Assembly: GCA_017626275.1 (NCBI GenBank) | Contig: JAGAJD010000215.1 | Span: 1 to 11,582, forward strand | Length of the DNA stretch: 11,582 nucleotides | Direction of reading: 5' to 3' | Origin: Lachnospira sp. | GTDB lineage: Bacteria > Bacillota > Clostridia > Lachnospirales > Lachnospiraceae | Shown here: positions 1-6,055 of the stretch, in pieces | Numbering within the stretch: the first letter of the stretch is position 1 | Layout: each line of letters starts with the position of its first letter | Translations under genes and position numbers: made by a program | The notes under the pieces: model-generated | What the model saw: only the letters and a program-made list of their open reading frames with translations | What the model was told of the DNA's origin: nothing | Database searches by the model: none

Positions 1-934
1 AGCCCATTTCCGCTGCAAAGCTTTCCAAATCACCTTTATACTGATATTCAGTAATTGTAAGATTTTCCTGTGCAATAATCGTCTGGAAAATCATATCCTG
101 TGCAACAGAACGCTTAACATATTCGTCAAATGACATTCCGAAAGTCTTCTGACAATACTCATCATTAGACATATTCTGCATAAGTGAGTAAAACTTAATA
201 GAGTTGTCTAATTCTGACTGCTTATTTGCCAAATACTCTTCCGGATAACCTTTAATCTCACAATTATCCTGAAGCTTTGTAAGAACTGCCTCTTTCTTGG
301 CTTCTTCTATCTGCTCATCTATTGTTTCCTGAATCTCATCTTTTATCGACTGTCTGTATTCTGCAACAGTATTATAAGAAAAGTACTCCTGCACATACGC
401 TTCAGTAATCATCGGTACATTCGGCTGTTCAACAGCATTCATTGTAATCTCAAATACAATCTTTCTTCCGGCATATTCAGGCGCATCCTGAAAAGTCTCC
501 GGCACAGTCAGGGTTACAACCTTTGTCTGTCCTGCTGTCATGCCGTACAGGGCATCGATAAATCCGTCAACTACAAATGTATCCGTTCCAAGTATCAAAT
601 CATAATCCTCATTACTGAAGCCTGATACCTGCTCGCCTCCGATAGACGCTGTAAAGTCCACATTAACCTGATCTTCCTCTCTGGCTTCTCTGTTTACTTC
701 TTCATATGTAGTGTTTGCAGATACATCATTCTTAATCTTCTTTTCGATTAATCCGTCTTCAATTCCCTGCATGTCCACGGAAACCGTAATTCCCTTATAC
801 TGTCCAAGCTTTACATAATCGCTTGCATTAACGCCAAAATCCACATCTATCTTAGTATTACACGCAGTCGTTGTGATAAGAAGCGCCGTTGTCATAAAAA
901 CCGCACCTAATTTTTTAATAATATTTTTTTTCAT
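1..934 (-). CDS. Partial lipoprotein with trigger-factor-like FKBP peptidyl-prolyl isomerase domain
   Basis: The frame is open from ATG at 932-934 to the left edge, giving 311 codons without a stop, so the C-terminus is missing. A good GGAGG lies five bases before the ATG. The N-terminus is a lipoprotein signal: basic MKKNIIKK, a hydrophobic stretch, then TTAC with the lipidated Cys at residue 25. The lipobox is a little unusual, with Thr at -3. Residues about 85-170 resemble the FKBP domain of trigger factor (VNVDFTASIGG, then LILGTDTFVVDGFIDALYGM, then a VTLTVPE strand). A helical region follows, comparable to the trigger factor C-terminal arm. Trigger factor itself is cytosolic, so by inference this is a surface-anchored foldase or chaperone acting on exported proteins, PrsA-like in role but FKBP in fold. 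It is transcribed separately from the rplT operon, whose terminator lies upstream. Whether isomerase activity is retained cannot be told. Confidence 0.85.
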   Translation of the reverse strand, partial: MKKNIIKKLGAVFMTTALLITTTACNTKIDVDFGVNASDYVKLGQYKGITVSVDMQGIEDGLIEKKIKNDVSANTTYEEVNREAREEDQVNVDFTASIGGEQVSGFSNEDYDLILGTDTFVVDGFIDALYGMTAGQTKVVTLTVPETFQDAPEYAGRKIVFEITMNAVEQPNVPMITEAYVQEYFSYNTVAEYRQSIKDEIQETIDEQIEEAKKEAVLTKLQDNCEIKGYPEEYLANKQSELDNSIKFYSLMQNMSNDEYCQKTFGMSFDEYVKRSVAQDMIFQTIIAQENLTITEYQYKGDLESFAAEMG

Positions 935-963
935 AATAACCTCCATGCCAATCATACTTATCT

Positions 964-972
964 GTTATAACA
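964..972 (-). promoter_or_regulatory. Candidate extended -10 promoter of the FKBP lipoprotein gene
   Basis: On the minus strand this reads TGTTATAAC, an extended -10 (TGn followed by TATAAC, five of six matching TATAAT). It would start transcription near 957, leaving a leader of about 23 nt containing the GGAGG. No convincing -35 box was found at 16-18 bases, so the call rests on the extended -10 alone. It fits the position between the rplT terminator and the lipoprotein gene. Confidence 0.4.
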
Positions 973-1047
973 TATTCGGCACGTAATTCATAGCCATTTC
1001 TGACATATTTCACACATATTACACATTTTCTGTTAAAGATAATACGC

Positions 1048-1072
1048 AAAAAGCCCCCGCAAAAGCGAGGGC
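1048..1072 (-). terminator. Intrinsic terminator of the infC-rpmI-rplT operon
   Basis: Read on the minus strand, GCCCTCGC and GCGGGGGC form an eight-base-pair stem (one G-U pair) around a TTTT loop, followed directly by five T residues. It lies 35 bases past the rplT stop codon and closes the ribosomal protein operon. Confidence 0.92.
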
Positions 1073-1106
1073 AATTATCATCAGCCTGCACTGATAGTTT
1101 TTATAA

Positions 1107-1463
1107 TTAAGCCACTTTAGACTTTGCAAGCTCTGCAAGCTTTGCGAAACCTTCTGCGTCATTGATTGCCATTTCTGACAATACCTTTCTATTCAAATCA
1201 ACATTTGCAAGCTTTAAACCATACATAAACTTGCTGTATGATAAACCGTTCATTCTTGCAGCAGCATTGATTCTTGCAATCCATAACTGTCTGAACTGTC
1301 TATTCTTCTGCTTTATGCCCTTGTAGCTTTCTGTAAGTGCTCTCATTACAGACTGCTTAGCAACTCTATACTGCTTAGATCTTGCTCCTCTGTAACCTTT
1401 TGCGAGCTTTAACACTCTGTTATGTTTCTTTTTTGCGTTCATACCGCCTTTAATTCTTGCCAT
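1107..1463 (-). CDS. rplT: 50S ribosomal protein L20
   Basis: This 118-residue protein is full length for L20. The N-terminus (MARIKGGMNAKKKHNRVLKLAKGY) is the basic, extended tail that binds 23S rRNA early in 50S assembly. Conserved L20 features follow, including RQLWIARINAAAR and the C-terminal globular helices with the YSKFMYGLK segment. The start is fixed by AAGGAGG about ten bases upstream. It is the third gene of infC-rpmI-rplT, 34 bases after rpmI, and ends 35 bases before a strong terminator. In Firmicutes L20 also acts as the autoregulator of this operon by binding the leader RNA; a suitable attenuator lies at 2297-2431. Identification is essentially certain; the regulatory role here is inferred from the family. 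Confidence 0.98.
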   Translation of the reverse strand: MARIKGGMNAKKKHNRVLKLAKGYRGARSKQYRVAKQSVMRALTESYKGIKQKNRQFRQLWIARINAAARMNGLSYSKFMYGLKLANVDLNRKVLSEMAINDAEGFAKLAELAKSKVA

Positions 1464-1497
1464 TTTCTATATTCCTCCTTCAAAATCCAAACTCATC

Positions 1498-1695
1498 TTA
1501 GAGATAAGGCATAATCTTCTTCATTGTCTTTACATTAGTTGCTTCAGTCATAGCTGCATGTCTAAGATTTCTCTTTCTCTTAGTTGACTTCTTTGTAAGA
1601 ATATGGCTCTTATAAGCTTTCATTCTCTTTAACTGACCTGTTCCAGTTAATTTAAAACGCTTAGCGGCTGCTTTTTTTGTCTTTACCTTTGGCAT
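1498..1695 (-). CDS. rpmI: 50S ribosomal protein L35
   Basis: This protein of 65 residues matches the usual L35 length (64-66). The [24 protein letters not shown] start and the [16 protein letters not shown] centre are the standard L35 signature, a highly basic 23S rRNA-binding protein of the large subunit. AGGAGG lies seven bases before the ATG. It sits between infC (39-base gap) and rplT (34-base gap), the conserved order in bacteria. Because it has its own strong ribosome-binding site, its translation need not depend on ribosomes finishing infC, which matters given the stop codon inside infC. Confidence 0.98.
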   Translation of the reverse strand: MPKVKTKKAAAKRFKLTGTGQLKRMKAYKSHILTKKSTKRKRNLRHAAMTEATNVKTMKKIMPYL

Positions 1696-1734
1696 AATAA
1701 TCCTCCTATATATTCTCTATAATTTCAATTTATT

Positions 1735-2241
1735 TTAACGTTTTTCAGTTAAAAACATCATCATACTCCTGCCTTCCATCTTCGGAGCTTTCTCAACAAC
1801 TGCGATATCGCTTAACTTTTCAGCGAAATCCTCTAAAATATGCTTACTGCTGTCTATATGTGCCATCTCACGTCCTCTGAAACGGAGAGTAACCTTTACT
1901 TTATTACCCTTTTCAATAAACTTTCTCGCAGAATTGCACTTTGTATTAAGATCATTAACATCTATATTCGGTGATAATCTTACTTCCTTAATCTCACTCG
2001 TCTACTGTATGTTCTTTGCTTCTTTTTCTTTTCTTGCAAGCTCATATCTGTACTTACCGTAATTTATAAGCTTACATACCGGTGGAACTGCTGATGGAGC
2101 AATCTTAACAAGATCGACATTCGCTTCCTTTGCCAGTTTCATAGCTTCCTTTGGTGACATAACACCAAGCTGCTGTCCTTCTTCTCCAATAACACGAACT
2201 TCTTTGTCTCTGATCTGTTCGTTAATCATTAATTCACTAAT
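1735..2241 (-). CDS. infC: Translation initiation factor IF-3, AUU start, frame interrupted by in-frame TAG
   Basis: IF3 binds the 30S subunit, keeps it apart from 50S and proofreads start codon and initiator tRNA. The frame from ATT at 2239-2241 to TAA at 1735-1737 has 168 codon positions before the final stop, normal IF3 length. Positions 1-79 are the N-domain (ISELMINEQIRDKEVR, then GVMSPKEAMKLA, then APSAVPPVCKLINYGKYRYE). Position 80 is TAG (2002-2004). Positions 81-168 are an intact C-domain with the hallmark KVKVTLRFRGREMAH segment and a KMEGRSMMMFLTEKR end. The frame is the same on both sides, so one nonsense codon, not a frameshift, breaks it, in the Lys-rich linker. The ATT start is preferred over ATG at 2227-2229 because GGAGGTG is seven bases from ATT but 19 from ATG, and IF3 is classically AUU-started. 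No in-frame ATG, GTG or TTG exists between the TAG and a late ATG deep in the C-domain. It may be an error, a split gene, or read through. Confidence 0.9.
2002..2004 (-). other. infC: In-frame TAG stop codon inside infC, at the interdomain linker
   Basis: The context on the minus strand is AAC ATA CAG TAG ACG AGT GAG ATT. The IF3 frame is conserved before it (YELARKEKEAKN) and after it (EIKEVRLSPNID). From memory of related IF3 linkers, a Lys is expected here, one base change (AAG to TAG) away. An ATT codon lies at 1990-1992, four codons downstream, but with only weak GAG-type complementarity to the 16S tail. See the findings for the competing explanations. Confidence 0.9.
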
Positions 2242-2248
2242 AGTAGTG

Positions 2249-2255
2249 CACCTCC
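2249..2255 (-). promoter_or_regulatory. Ribosome-binding site that selects the AUU start of infC
   Basis: GGAGGTG on the minus strand lies seven bases before ATT (2239-2241) and 19 bases before the first ATG (2227-2229). The frame is open from ATT into the IF3 N-domain, so the site points to AUU initiation. In IF3 biology an AUU start makes translation sensitive to free IF3, a negative feedback loop. Confidence 0.8.
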
Positions 2256-2296
2256 ATAATTAGCATGATGTTGACAAAACAATTTTCCGACTGCAC

Positions 2297-2330
2297 AAAA
2301 AAGTGGATAATCAGACGACCGACTATCCAC
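2297..2330 (-). terminator. Leader attenuator terminator upstream of infC
   Basis: On the minus strand GTGGATAGTC (2330-2321) pairs with GATTATCCAC (2312-2303): ten base pairs including one G-U, around an eight-base loop, followed by six T residues (2302-2297). The hairpin lies within the infC 5' leader, about 120 nt after the predicted transcription start and about 55 bases before the infC start codon, with no gene ending nearby. It is therefore an attenuator rather than an end-of-gene terminator. Confidence 0.85.
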
Positions 2331-2456
2331 ATACTCTAATCAAAACACTTTCTGCTTTCAATCTTCACATAAAAATGTTATTATTAAAATATTAACCCGA
2401 GTCGCCTCATGCGCTAAGGTGAGAGTGGATACTCTGCTTCGTTTCACAACTTCTGT

Positions 2457-2485
2457 ACTATACCATAATAATAAATCTGCGTCAA
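2457..2485 (-). promoter_or_regulatory. Sigma-A promoter of the infC-rpmI-rplT operon
   Basis: TTGACG (2485-2480) and TATAGT (2462-2457) are separated by exactly 17 bases, each five of six to consensus, with an extended -10 TGG directly before TATAGT. Transcription should start near 2450. The promoter begins only about 27 bases beyond the stop of the upstream wall-associated gene. No terminator is visible between them, so some read-through into this operon is possible. Confidence 0.88.
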
Positions 2486-2500
2486 GCGTTTTTTTAACTT

Positions 2501-2520
2501 TTTATACTAATTTATACTAA
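2501..2520. repeat. Tandem duplication of a ten-base unit across a stop codon
   Basis: The plus strand holds tttatactaa twice in succession. On the minus strand the first copy carries the last codons and TAA stop of the wall-associated gene, and the second copy follows the stop. It is probably a slippage duplication; no function is claimed. Confidence 0.8.
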
Positions 2521-3783
2521 TTCAGCAATTCCTGACAGCCTTACATATTTATCCGATATTTTATACCATGTCGGAAAATCCACAATTCCCGTCTGAGGAA
2601 GATCAAATATTCTCTGAAATACCCTTACCGCCTCTGCCGTCCTCTCTCCATAGATACCGTCAGGAACAAGCACCGGAATTGCATTGTAATATTCTCCTAT
2701 AAGATTTAACTGCTCTTGAAGCTGTCTCACCTTCTGACCGCTTGAACCAATATCTAGATTGGCACCCGGCCATGATGACGGGATTCCCTCTATTTCCTCT
2801 GCCGTATTAACATACATATCATCACCGTAATAATATCTTAATATTTCAATAGCTGAATAATCCTGATCTCCTAAATATTTGCTTCCCCACTGGCTGAGCC
2901 ATCTCGGACACGTTACACGTTTTCCGTCGCAGTACTGTGTAAGTATCGGCTGTTTTACGTTAGGTCTTGAGAGGTAAGTATCGAAAATTTCATCTACAAC
3001 CTCTGAAATACTGGTAAATACATTTCTTCCCGGCATCCATTTATGGTCATAAGCCGTTGACGATGTGATTGTAAAATTATAGCCCTGATTTCTGTACCAC
3101 TCCGTATACACTCTGTTAAGAGTAAACGACATAATCGCATGTACATTTGCCTGTATTGTTTCTCTCGGCCACGTTGAATATATCTCGCTGCTCGCTACAT
3201 TTTTGATATAATCCGCATATCCGACATAATAATCTCTGGCTGTCGGGTCTGTCGGAACGCCGTCATGCACAACTATAATTTCAGGAATAACAACACGGCT
3301 TAAAACTATTTCTCCCGGTTCCCCGACAGGCTTTATCTCACTCTCTGCAATCTTTGGAGGATAATCGCCAAACAGCGTATGCACGCCTATTACAATATTA
3401 TCAGGCGCCTGTGCCGCTCTCGCCGGTTCAAGCGGAGTATCTTGAAGACTTACCTCTCCCGAAAAAACATCTATTCCCGAAACGCTGAATGCTTCAAACC
3501 CTTCTGCCGTGACCGTCGCCGTATATTCCGCATAAGGCTGTTCTATGCTTGGTTCCATACTGTATTCGAGCGGTGGTGTCGGCAGTGATATTTCCTCCGT
3601 CTGACCATTATCGTCCGTTGTAAGCACTTCTATTACCGATTCAGGATCTGCCGTGTAGGAAATCTCAACTCTCGCATTTTTAATCGGCTGATTCGTATCC
3701 TTTTCTATAACACTTACTCTCAGATCGCCTCTATCAATGGAATTGGCTGGTCTCTCTAATGTACGCACATACCCAACATTCAT
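2512..3783 (-). CDS. SpoIID-like and peptidoglycan-binding domain protein
   Basis: The protein has 423 residues in three parts. Residues about 15-125 are a beta-rich region (DLRVSVIEKDTNQPIKNARV, then a DDNGQT turn) resembling carboxypeptidase-regulatory or Ig-like folds. Residues about 175-330 resemble the SpoIID/LytB region: TIQANVHAIMSFTLNRVYTEWY, then LSQWGSKYLGDQDYSAIEILRYYYG, which recalls the SQYGANGMA...YEEILKHYY block of SpoIID. Residues 342-413 are a PG_binding_1 domain (GSSGQKVRQLQEQLN, then PDGIYGERTAEAVRVFQ). SpoIID is a lytic transglycosylase of the engulfment machine; whether this relative is catalytic or only binds glycan is not settled. No signal peptide or membrane segment is present at the N-terminus. 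A weak AAGGA lies about ten bases before the ATG. It is divergent from an amidase gene, which suggests a shared job in wall or spore-coat remodelling. No terminator follows it. Confidence 0.82.
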   Translation of the reverse strand: MNVGYVRTLERPANSIDRGDLRVSVIEKDTNQPIKNARVEISYTADPESVIEVLTTDDNGQTEEISLPTPPLEYSMEPSIEQPYAEYTATVTAEGFEAFSVSGIDVFSGEVSLQDTPLEPARAAQAPDNIVIGVHTLFGDYPPKIAESEIKPVGEPGEIVLSRVVIPEIIVVHDGVPTDPTARDYYVGYADYIKNVASSEIYSTWPRETIQANVHAIMSFTLNRVYTEWYRNQGYNFTITSSTAYDHKWMPGRNVFTSISEVVDEIFDTYLSRPNVKQPILTQYCDGKRVTCPRWLSQWGSKYLGDQDYSAIEILRYYYGDDMYVNTAEEIEGIPSSWPGANLDIGSSGQKVRQLQEQLNLIGEYYNAIPVLVPDGIYGERTAEAVRVFQRIFDLPQTGIVDFPTWYKISDKYVRLSGIAELV

Positions 3784-3929
3784 TTTATCCGTTTCCTTTG
3801 TGGACTTTTTTATTAATATATGAATATTTTTAAATTTATATACAAAAAAATGAAACTTTTATAATTTCTGCAACTCTGCACCACCTTTTGAATACAATAA
3901 ATGTGAGAATAAATTTTATTGGAGGCTTT
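3784..3929. promoter_or_regulatory. AT-rich divergent promoter region between two wall genes
   Basis: This 146-base gap lies between divergently transcribed genes. On the plus strand a perfect TATAAT at 3860-3865 could serve the amidase, giving a leader of about 58 nt, but the -35 region is poor. On the minus strand TTGTAT (3845-3840) and TATATT (3820-3815) are a weak pair with 19-base spacing. The lack of good sigma-A boxes leaves room for an alternative sigma factor, which I cannot assign. Confidence 0.4.
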
Positions 3930-4877
3930 ATGTCCAGTATTACAGTTGCATTAGATGCCGGACACGGCGGCAGCGATTCCGGAGCCGTATACAAAAACAG
4001 AAAAGAAAAAGATTATGTATTAAGGCTTACACGTGCTGTCGGACAGATTTTGGAAAATAACGGTATTAATGTTTTCTATGTAAGAACAGATGACGAATAT
4101 GAAACGCCTTTCAAAAAAGCAACAGATGCCAATAATGCCGGAGCCGATTACTTTGTTTCCATACACCGCAATTCATCCGAACGCCCTAACCAGTACAGCG
4201 GCGTTGAAACACTTGTTTACAGTGATGACGGAATAAGAGCTGAAATGGCAAGAAACATTAATGAAGAACTTGAGGCTGCCGGTTTTAAAAATCTCGGCGT
4301 TACTGAACGTCCTAATCTTGTAGTATTAAAGCGGACACGTATGCCGGCTGTACTTGTCGAAGTTGGTTTTATCAATAGTGACGAAGATAACAGGATTTTT
4401 GACCAGAACTTTAACCAGATAGCTCAGGGTATAGCAGACGGAATAATGAAAACTCTTTACTCGCAGGACGTTAATTTCAATGAAGTACCTCCTTATGACG
4501 AAATCGAGGAAAATTCTTATAATAACGAAGAATCCATGCCGCAGATTCCCGCCGAACAGCCAAACCGCCCCGGAATGATTATGCCAATAAGACAGACTAT
4601 GGAAGTCATGCCTCCATATGACAATAACATGACTGAAACCGCAGAAGAAAATGCACCCGAAAAATTTTATCGTGTACAAGTGGGCGCTTACCGTGACAAA
4701 TCCAATGCCGAGCGCATGTTAAATTCACTTCTTATGGAAGGCTTCCCTGCATTTATGATATATGAGGACGGATATTATAAGGTACAGTCCGGCGCATTCA
4801 GATATCTTTATAATGCCGTCAAAATGGAACGACGTCTGCGCCGTTTTCGCTACAATACTTATATTGTATACAGCTAA
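3930..4877 (+). CDS. N-acetylmuramoyl-L-alanine amidase with C-terminal SPOR domain
   Basis: The enzyme cleaves the amide bond between muramic acid and the peptide stem. Residues 1-190 are an Amidase_3 domain with all expected residues: His12 in LDAGHGGSDSGA, Glu26 in RKEKD, His79 in VSIHRN (zinc ligands) and Glu144 in PAVLVEVGFINSDED (catalytic). A Pro/Met/Glu-rich linker spans about 195-245. Residues 246-315 are a SPOR domain with the paired FYRVQVGAY and YYKVQSGAF strands; SPOR domains bind denuded glycan at septa. I place the start at ATG 3930 because GGAGG lies four bases before it; an in-frame ATG at 3888 lacks a site and adds a non-conserved tail. The 315-residue protein has no signal peptide, odd for a wall hydrolase. 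It is divergent from the SpoIID-like gene and the only plus-strand gene here. Role by inference: division or sporulation wall remodelling. Confidence 0.92.
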   Translation: MSSITVALDAGHGGSDSGAVYKNRKEKDYVLRLTRAVGQILENNGINVFYVRTDDEYETPFKKATDANNAGADYFVSIHRNSSERPNQYSGVETLVYSDDGIRAEMARNINEELEAAGFKNLGVTERPNLVVLKRTRMPAVLVEVGFINSDEDNRIFDQNFNQIAQGIADGIMKTLYSQDVNFNEVPPYDEIEENSYNNEESMPQIPAEQPNRPGMIMPIRQTMEVMPPYDNNMTETAEENAPEKFYRVQVGAYRDKSNAERMLNSLLMEGFPAFMIYEDGYYKVQSGAFRYLYNAVKMERRLRRFRYNTYIVYS

Positions 4878-4929
4878 AAAACACAACAGACAGGAAAATG
4901 AAGCTTTCCAAAGCTTCTTTCCCTGTCTG
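4876..4929. terminator. Convergent (bidirectional) terminator hairpin
   Basis: CAGACAGG at 4887-4894 and CCTGTCTG at 4922-4929 begin a long, nearly perfect stem that continues to AAGCTTT/AAAGCTT around 4908-4909. On the minus strand the stem is followed by TTGTGTTTTTT, a good U-tract, so it efficiently ends the folA-side operon. On the plus strand it directly follows the amidase stop codon but is followed first by A residues, so termination that way may be weaker. Confidence 0.85.
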
Positions 4930-4940
4930 AAAAACTTATA

Positions 4941-6053
4941 TTATTTTTCTTTTATCTTATAGCCCAATTTCCCGGAAAACTCCAAAAACAGCTTATGCTC
5001 ATCTGCTTTCAGAATCACAGTACCCTCGCGGCATATATACTCATTATCTATTTTTTCAAGCTTAACATGAGCATAACCATACGGATTATCACTTTCCTCA
5101 TGATATCTTACCGTAATATCAAATATCTCCATGCCTTGCATTTCTATTGCGACAATGCAAAAGCCTGTATCAAATTCCGTATCAAGCTTTACAGGCTCTT
5201 TATCTTTATTTAAGTAAACTGCAATATCAACGTATGTCATATCCTCAAAGATTTCTTTTGAGATATTGCTTAAATCATTTCTTGAATAACCTGTAAATGT
5301 AGCAAACATCGTTGTATATGAGGTAAGGGAAGAGTCTGAATACACCTGATTAAAAAATTCCTCAAATGCAGCTAACATTGCTTCTTTGCTGATTGTAACC
5401 GTATACTTTGTTGTATTTACCTGTTCTTTATCAACCTCAACCACTTCTTTTCCGTTTTTTGTATAGCTGCTCTTATCAAGAAGCACCTTTACAGCAGACT
5501 GCATATGTATATTCATTCTTTCTGCAACGCCTATATACTCATTCATCGTGTCAGCGTCCACAAAATCCAAAAGCACCTCTATATCATGCCAGACTTCTCC
5601 GTATCCTGCTTTTGTCAATTCTTCCTTTAATGTCTGCCTGTCAAGATGCAGTTGAGCTTCCTTTTTCTTTTCCGAATCGGTGCTTTCCGCACCGACTGTC
5701 CCGCTGACACTCTGTTTCTGTGCATTTGCCGTAAGCTTAAATTCTGCACTTTTGTACCCAAACTCCTCTAAATAATCTGTTCCGTCAAGCTCTGCCCGTG
5801 TAAATGAAACCTGTCCCTCTAAATCCGCCTCTGTCATAAGCATAGCCTTTAATTCCGAAATAAACTCTTCAGACTTCTCACAATACTCTTCACCTATTCC
5901 CTTTAACGCTGTAAGCACCTGCGCTTTTGGAGACAGTGCCGTCTCAATATAAGGATATGCAAAGCATGTTCCTGCCCCAAACAAAAACAGAAACACTAAA
6001 CCTAACAGAAGTGCTATTCCTCCCTTTCTTTTTTCGCTCCTATATCCCGCCAT
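4941..6053 (-). CDS. Unrecognised single-pass exported or membrane-anchored protein
   Basis: I do not recognise a family. The protein has 370 residues from ATG at 6051-6053. The N-terminus is basic (SEKRK), followed by one hydrophobic segment at residues 11-32, then a long extracellular part beginning FAYPYIETALSPKAQVL. That part is charged, has few Cys, and alternates helices (EEYCEKSEEFISELKAML) with strand-like segments such as KYTVTISKEAM and YVDIAVYLNKDKEPVKL. This recalls LolA-like or lipoprotein-type beta folds, only a guess. The start is chosen because AAGGAGG lies seven bases before ATG; the TTG two codons upstream is only one base from it. The gene begins two bases after the folA TGA, implying coupled translation, and is the last gene of the operon before the hairpin at 4876-4929. 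Cysteine 30 is not in a lipobox. The tail is ordinary in composition, with no sign of transfer. Confidence 0.8.
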   Translation of the reverse strand: MAGYRSEKRKGGIALLLGLVFLFLFGAGTCFAYPYIETALSPKAQVLTALKGIGEEYCEKSEEFISELKAMLMTEADLEGQVSFTRAELDGTDYLEEFGYKSAEFKLTANAQKQSVSGTVGAESTDSEKKKEAQLHLDRQTLKEELTKAGYGEVWHDIEVLLDFVDADTMNEYIGVAERMNIHMQSAVKVLLDKSSYTKNGKEVVEVDKEQVNTTKYTVTISKEAMLAAFEEFFNQVYSDSSLTSYTTMFATFTGYSRNDLSNISKEIFEDMTYVDIAVYLNKDKEPVKLDTEFDTGFCIVAIEMQGMEIFDITVRYHEESDNPYGYAHVKLEKIDNEYICREGTVILKADEHKLFLEFSGKLGYKIKEK

Positions 6054-6055
6054 TC

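Larger units (their letters stand above)
2242..2450 (-). ncRNA. infC operon leader RNA, L20-leader-like transcription attenuator
   Basis: About 210 nt separate the predicted transcription start from the infC start, far more than translation needs. The segment TATCCAC at 2431-2425 is identical to part of the right arm of the terminator stem and complementary to its left arm (GTGGATA, 2330-2324). It can thus form an antiterminator that excludes the terminator. It can also fold locally as AGAGT-ATCC-ACTCT, which would release the terminator. This is the logic of the Firmicutes L20 leader, in which L20 binding favours termination. I assign it to that class by position and logic; I could not verify the 23S-mimic L20 binding site. 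Confidence 0.7.

Noticed and set aside
1078..1100. Small ATCAG/CTGAT hairpin just after rplT as a second terminator
   Set aside because: Only five base pairs and no T-run; the strong hairpin at 1048-1072 explains termination.
2002..2004. Genome-wide reassignment of UAG, or pyrrolysine at this codon
   Set aside because: hflX ends with TAG in this window and folA begins just after it with its own ribosome-binding site, as expected if UAG stops translation. No pyrrolysine genes or insertion signal are visible, and IF3 is not a pyrrolysine protein.
2002..2229. A complete 75-residue IF3-like small protein starting at ATG 2229
   Set aside because: The frame continues past the TAG into the conserved IF3 C-domain, and the ribosome-binding site points to ATT at 2239-2241, so this is the N-terminal half of infC rather than a separate small gene.
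1735..2241. Frameshift as the cause of the infC break
   Set aside because: Both domains are in the same frame, with no insertion or deletion needed; only the TAG interrupts it.
2501..2520. Tandem ten-base repeat as an operator or attachment site
   Set aside because: It is AT-rich, overlaps coding sequence and stop codon, and has no partner repeat elsewhere in the window; slippage is the simplest explanation.
3379..3588. Plus-strand open frame opposite the SpoIID-like gene
   Set aside because: It is antisense to a well-supported gene, has no ribosome-binding site and no recognisable domain; the same holds for other plus-strand frames opposite ptsI, hflX, folA and the exported protein.
3888..3929. 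Upstream ATG start of the amidase
   Set aside because: It has no ribosome-binding site and adds 14 residues unlike an amidase or signal peptide; GGAGG before ATG 3930 decides the start.
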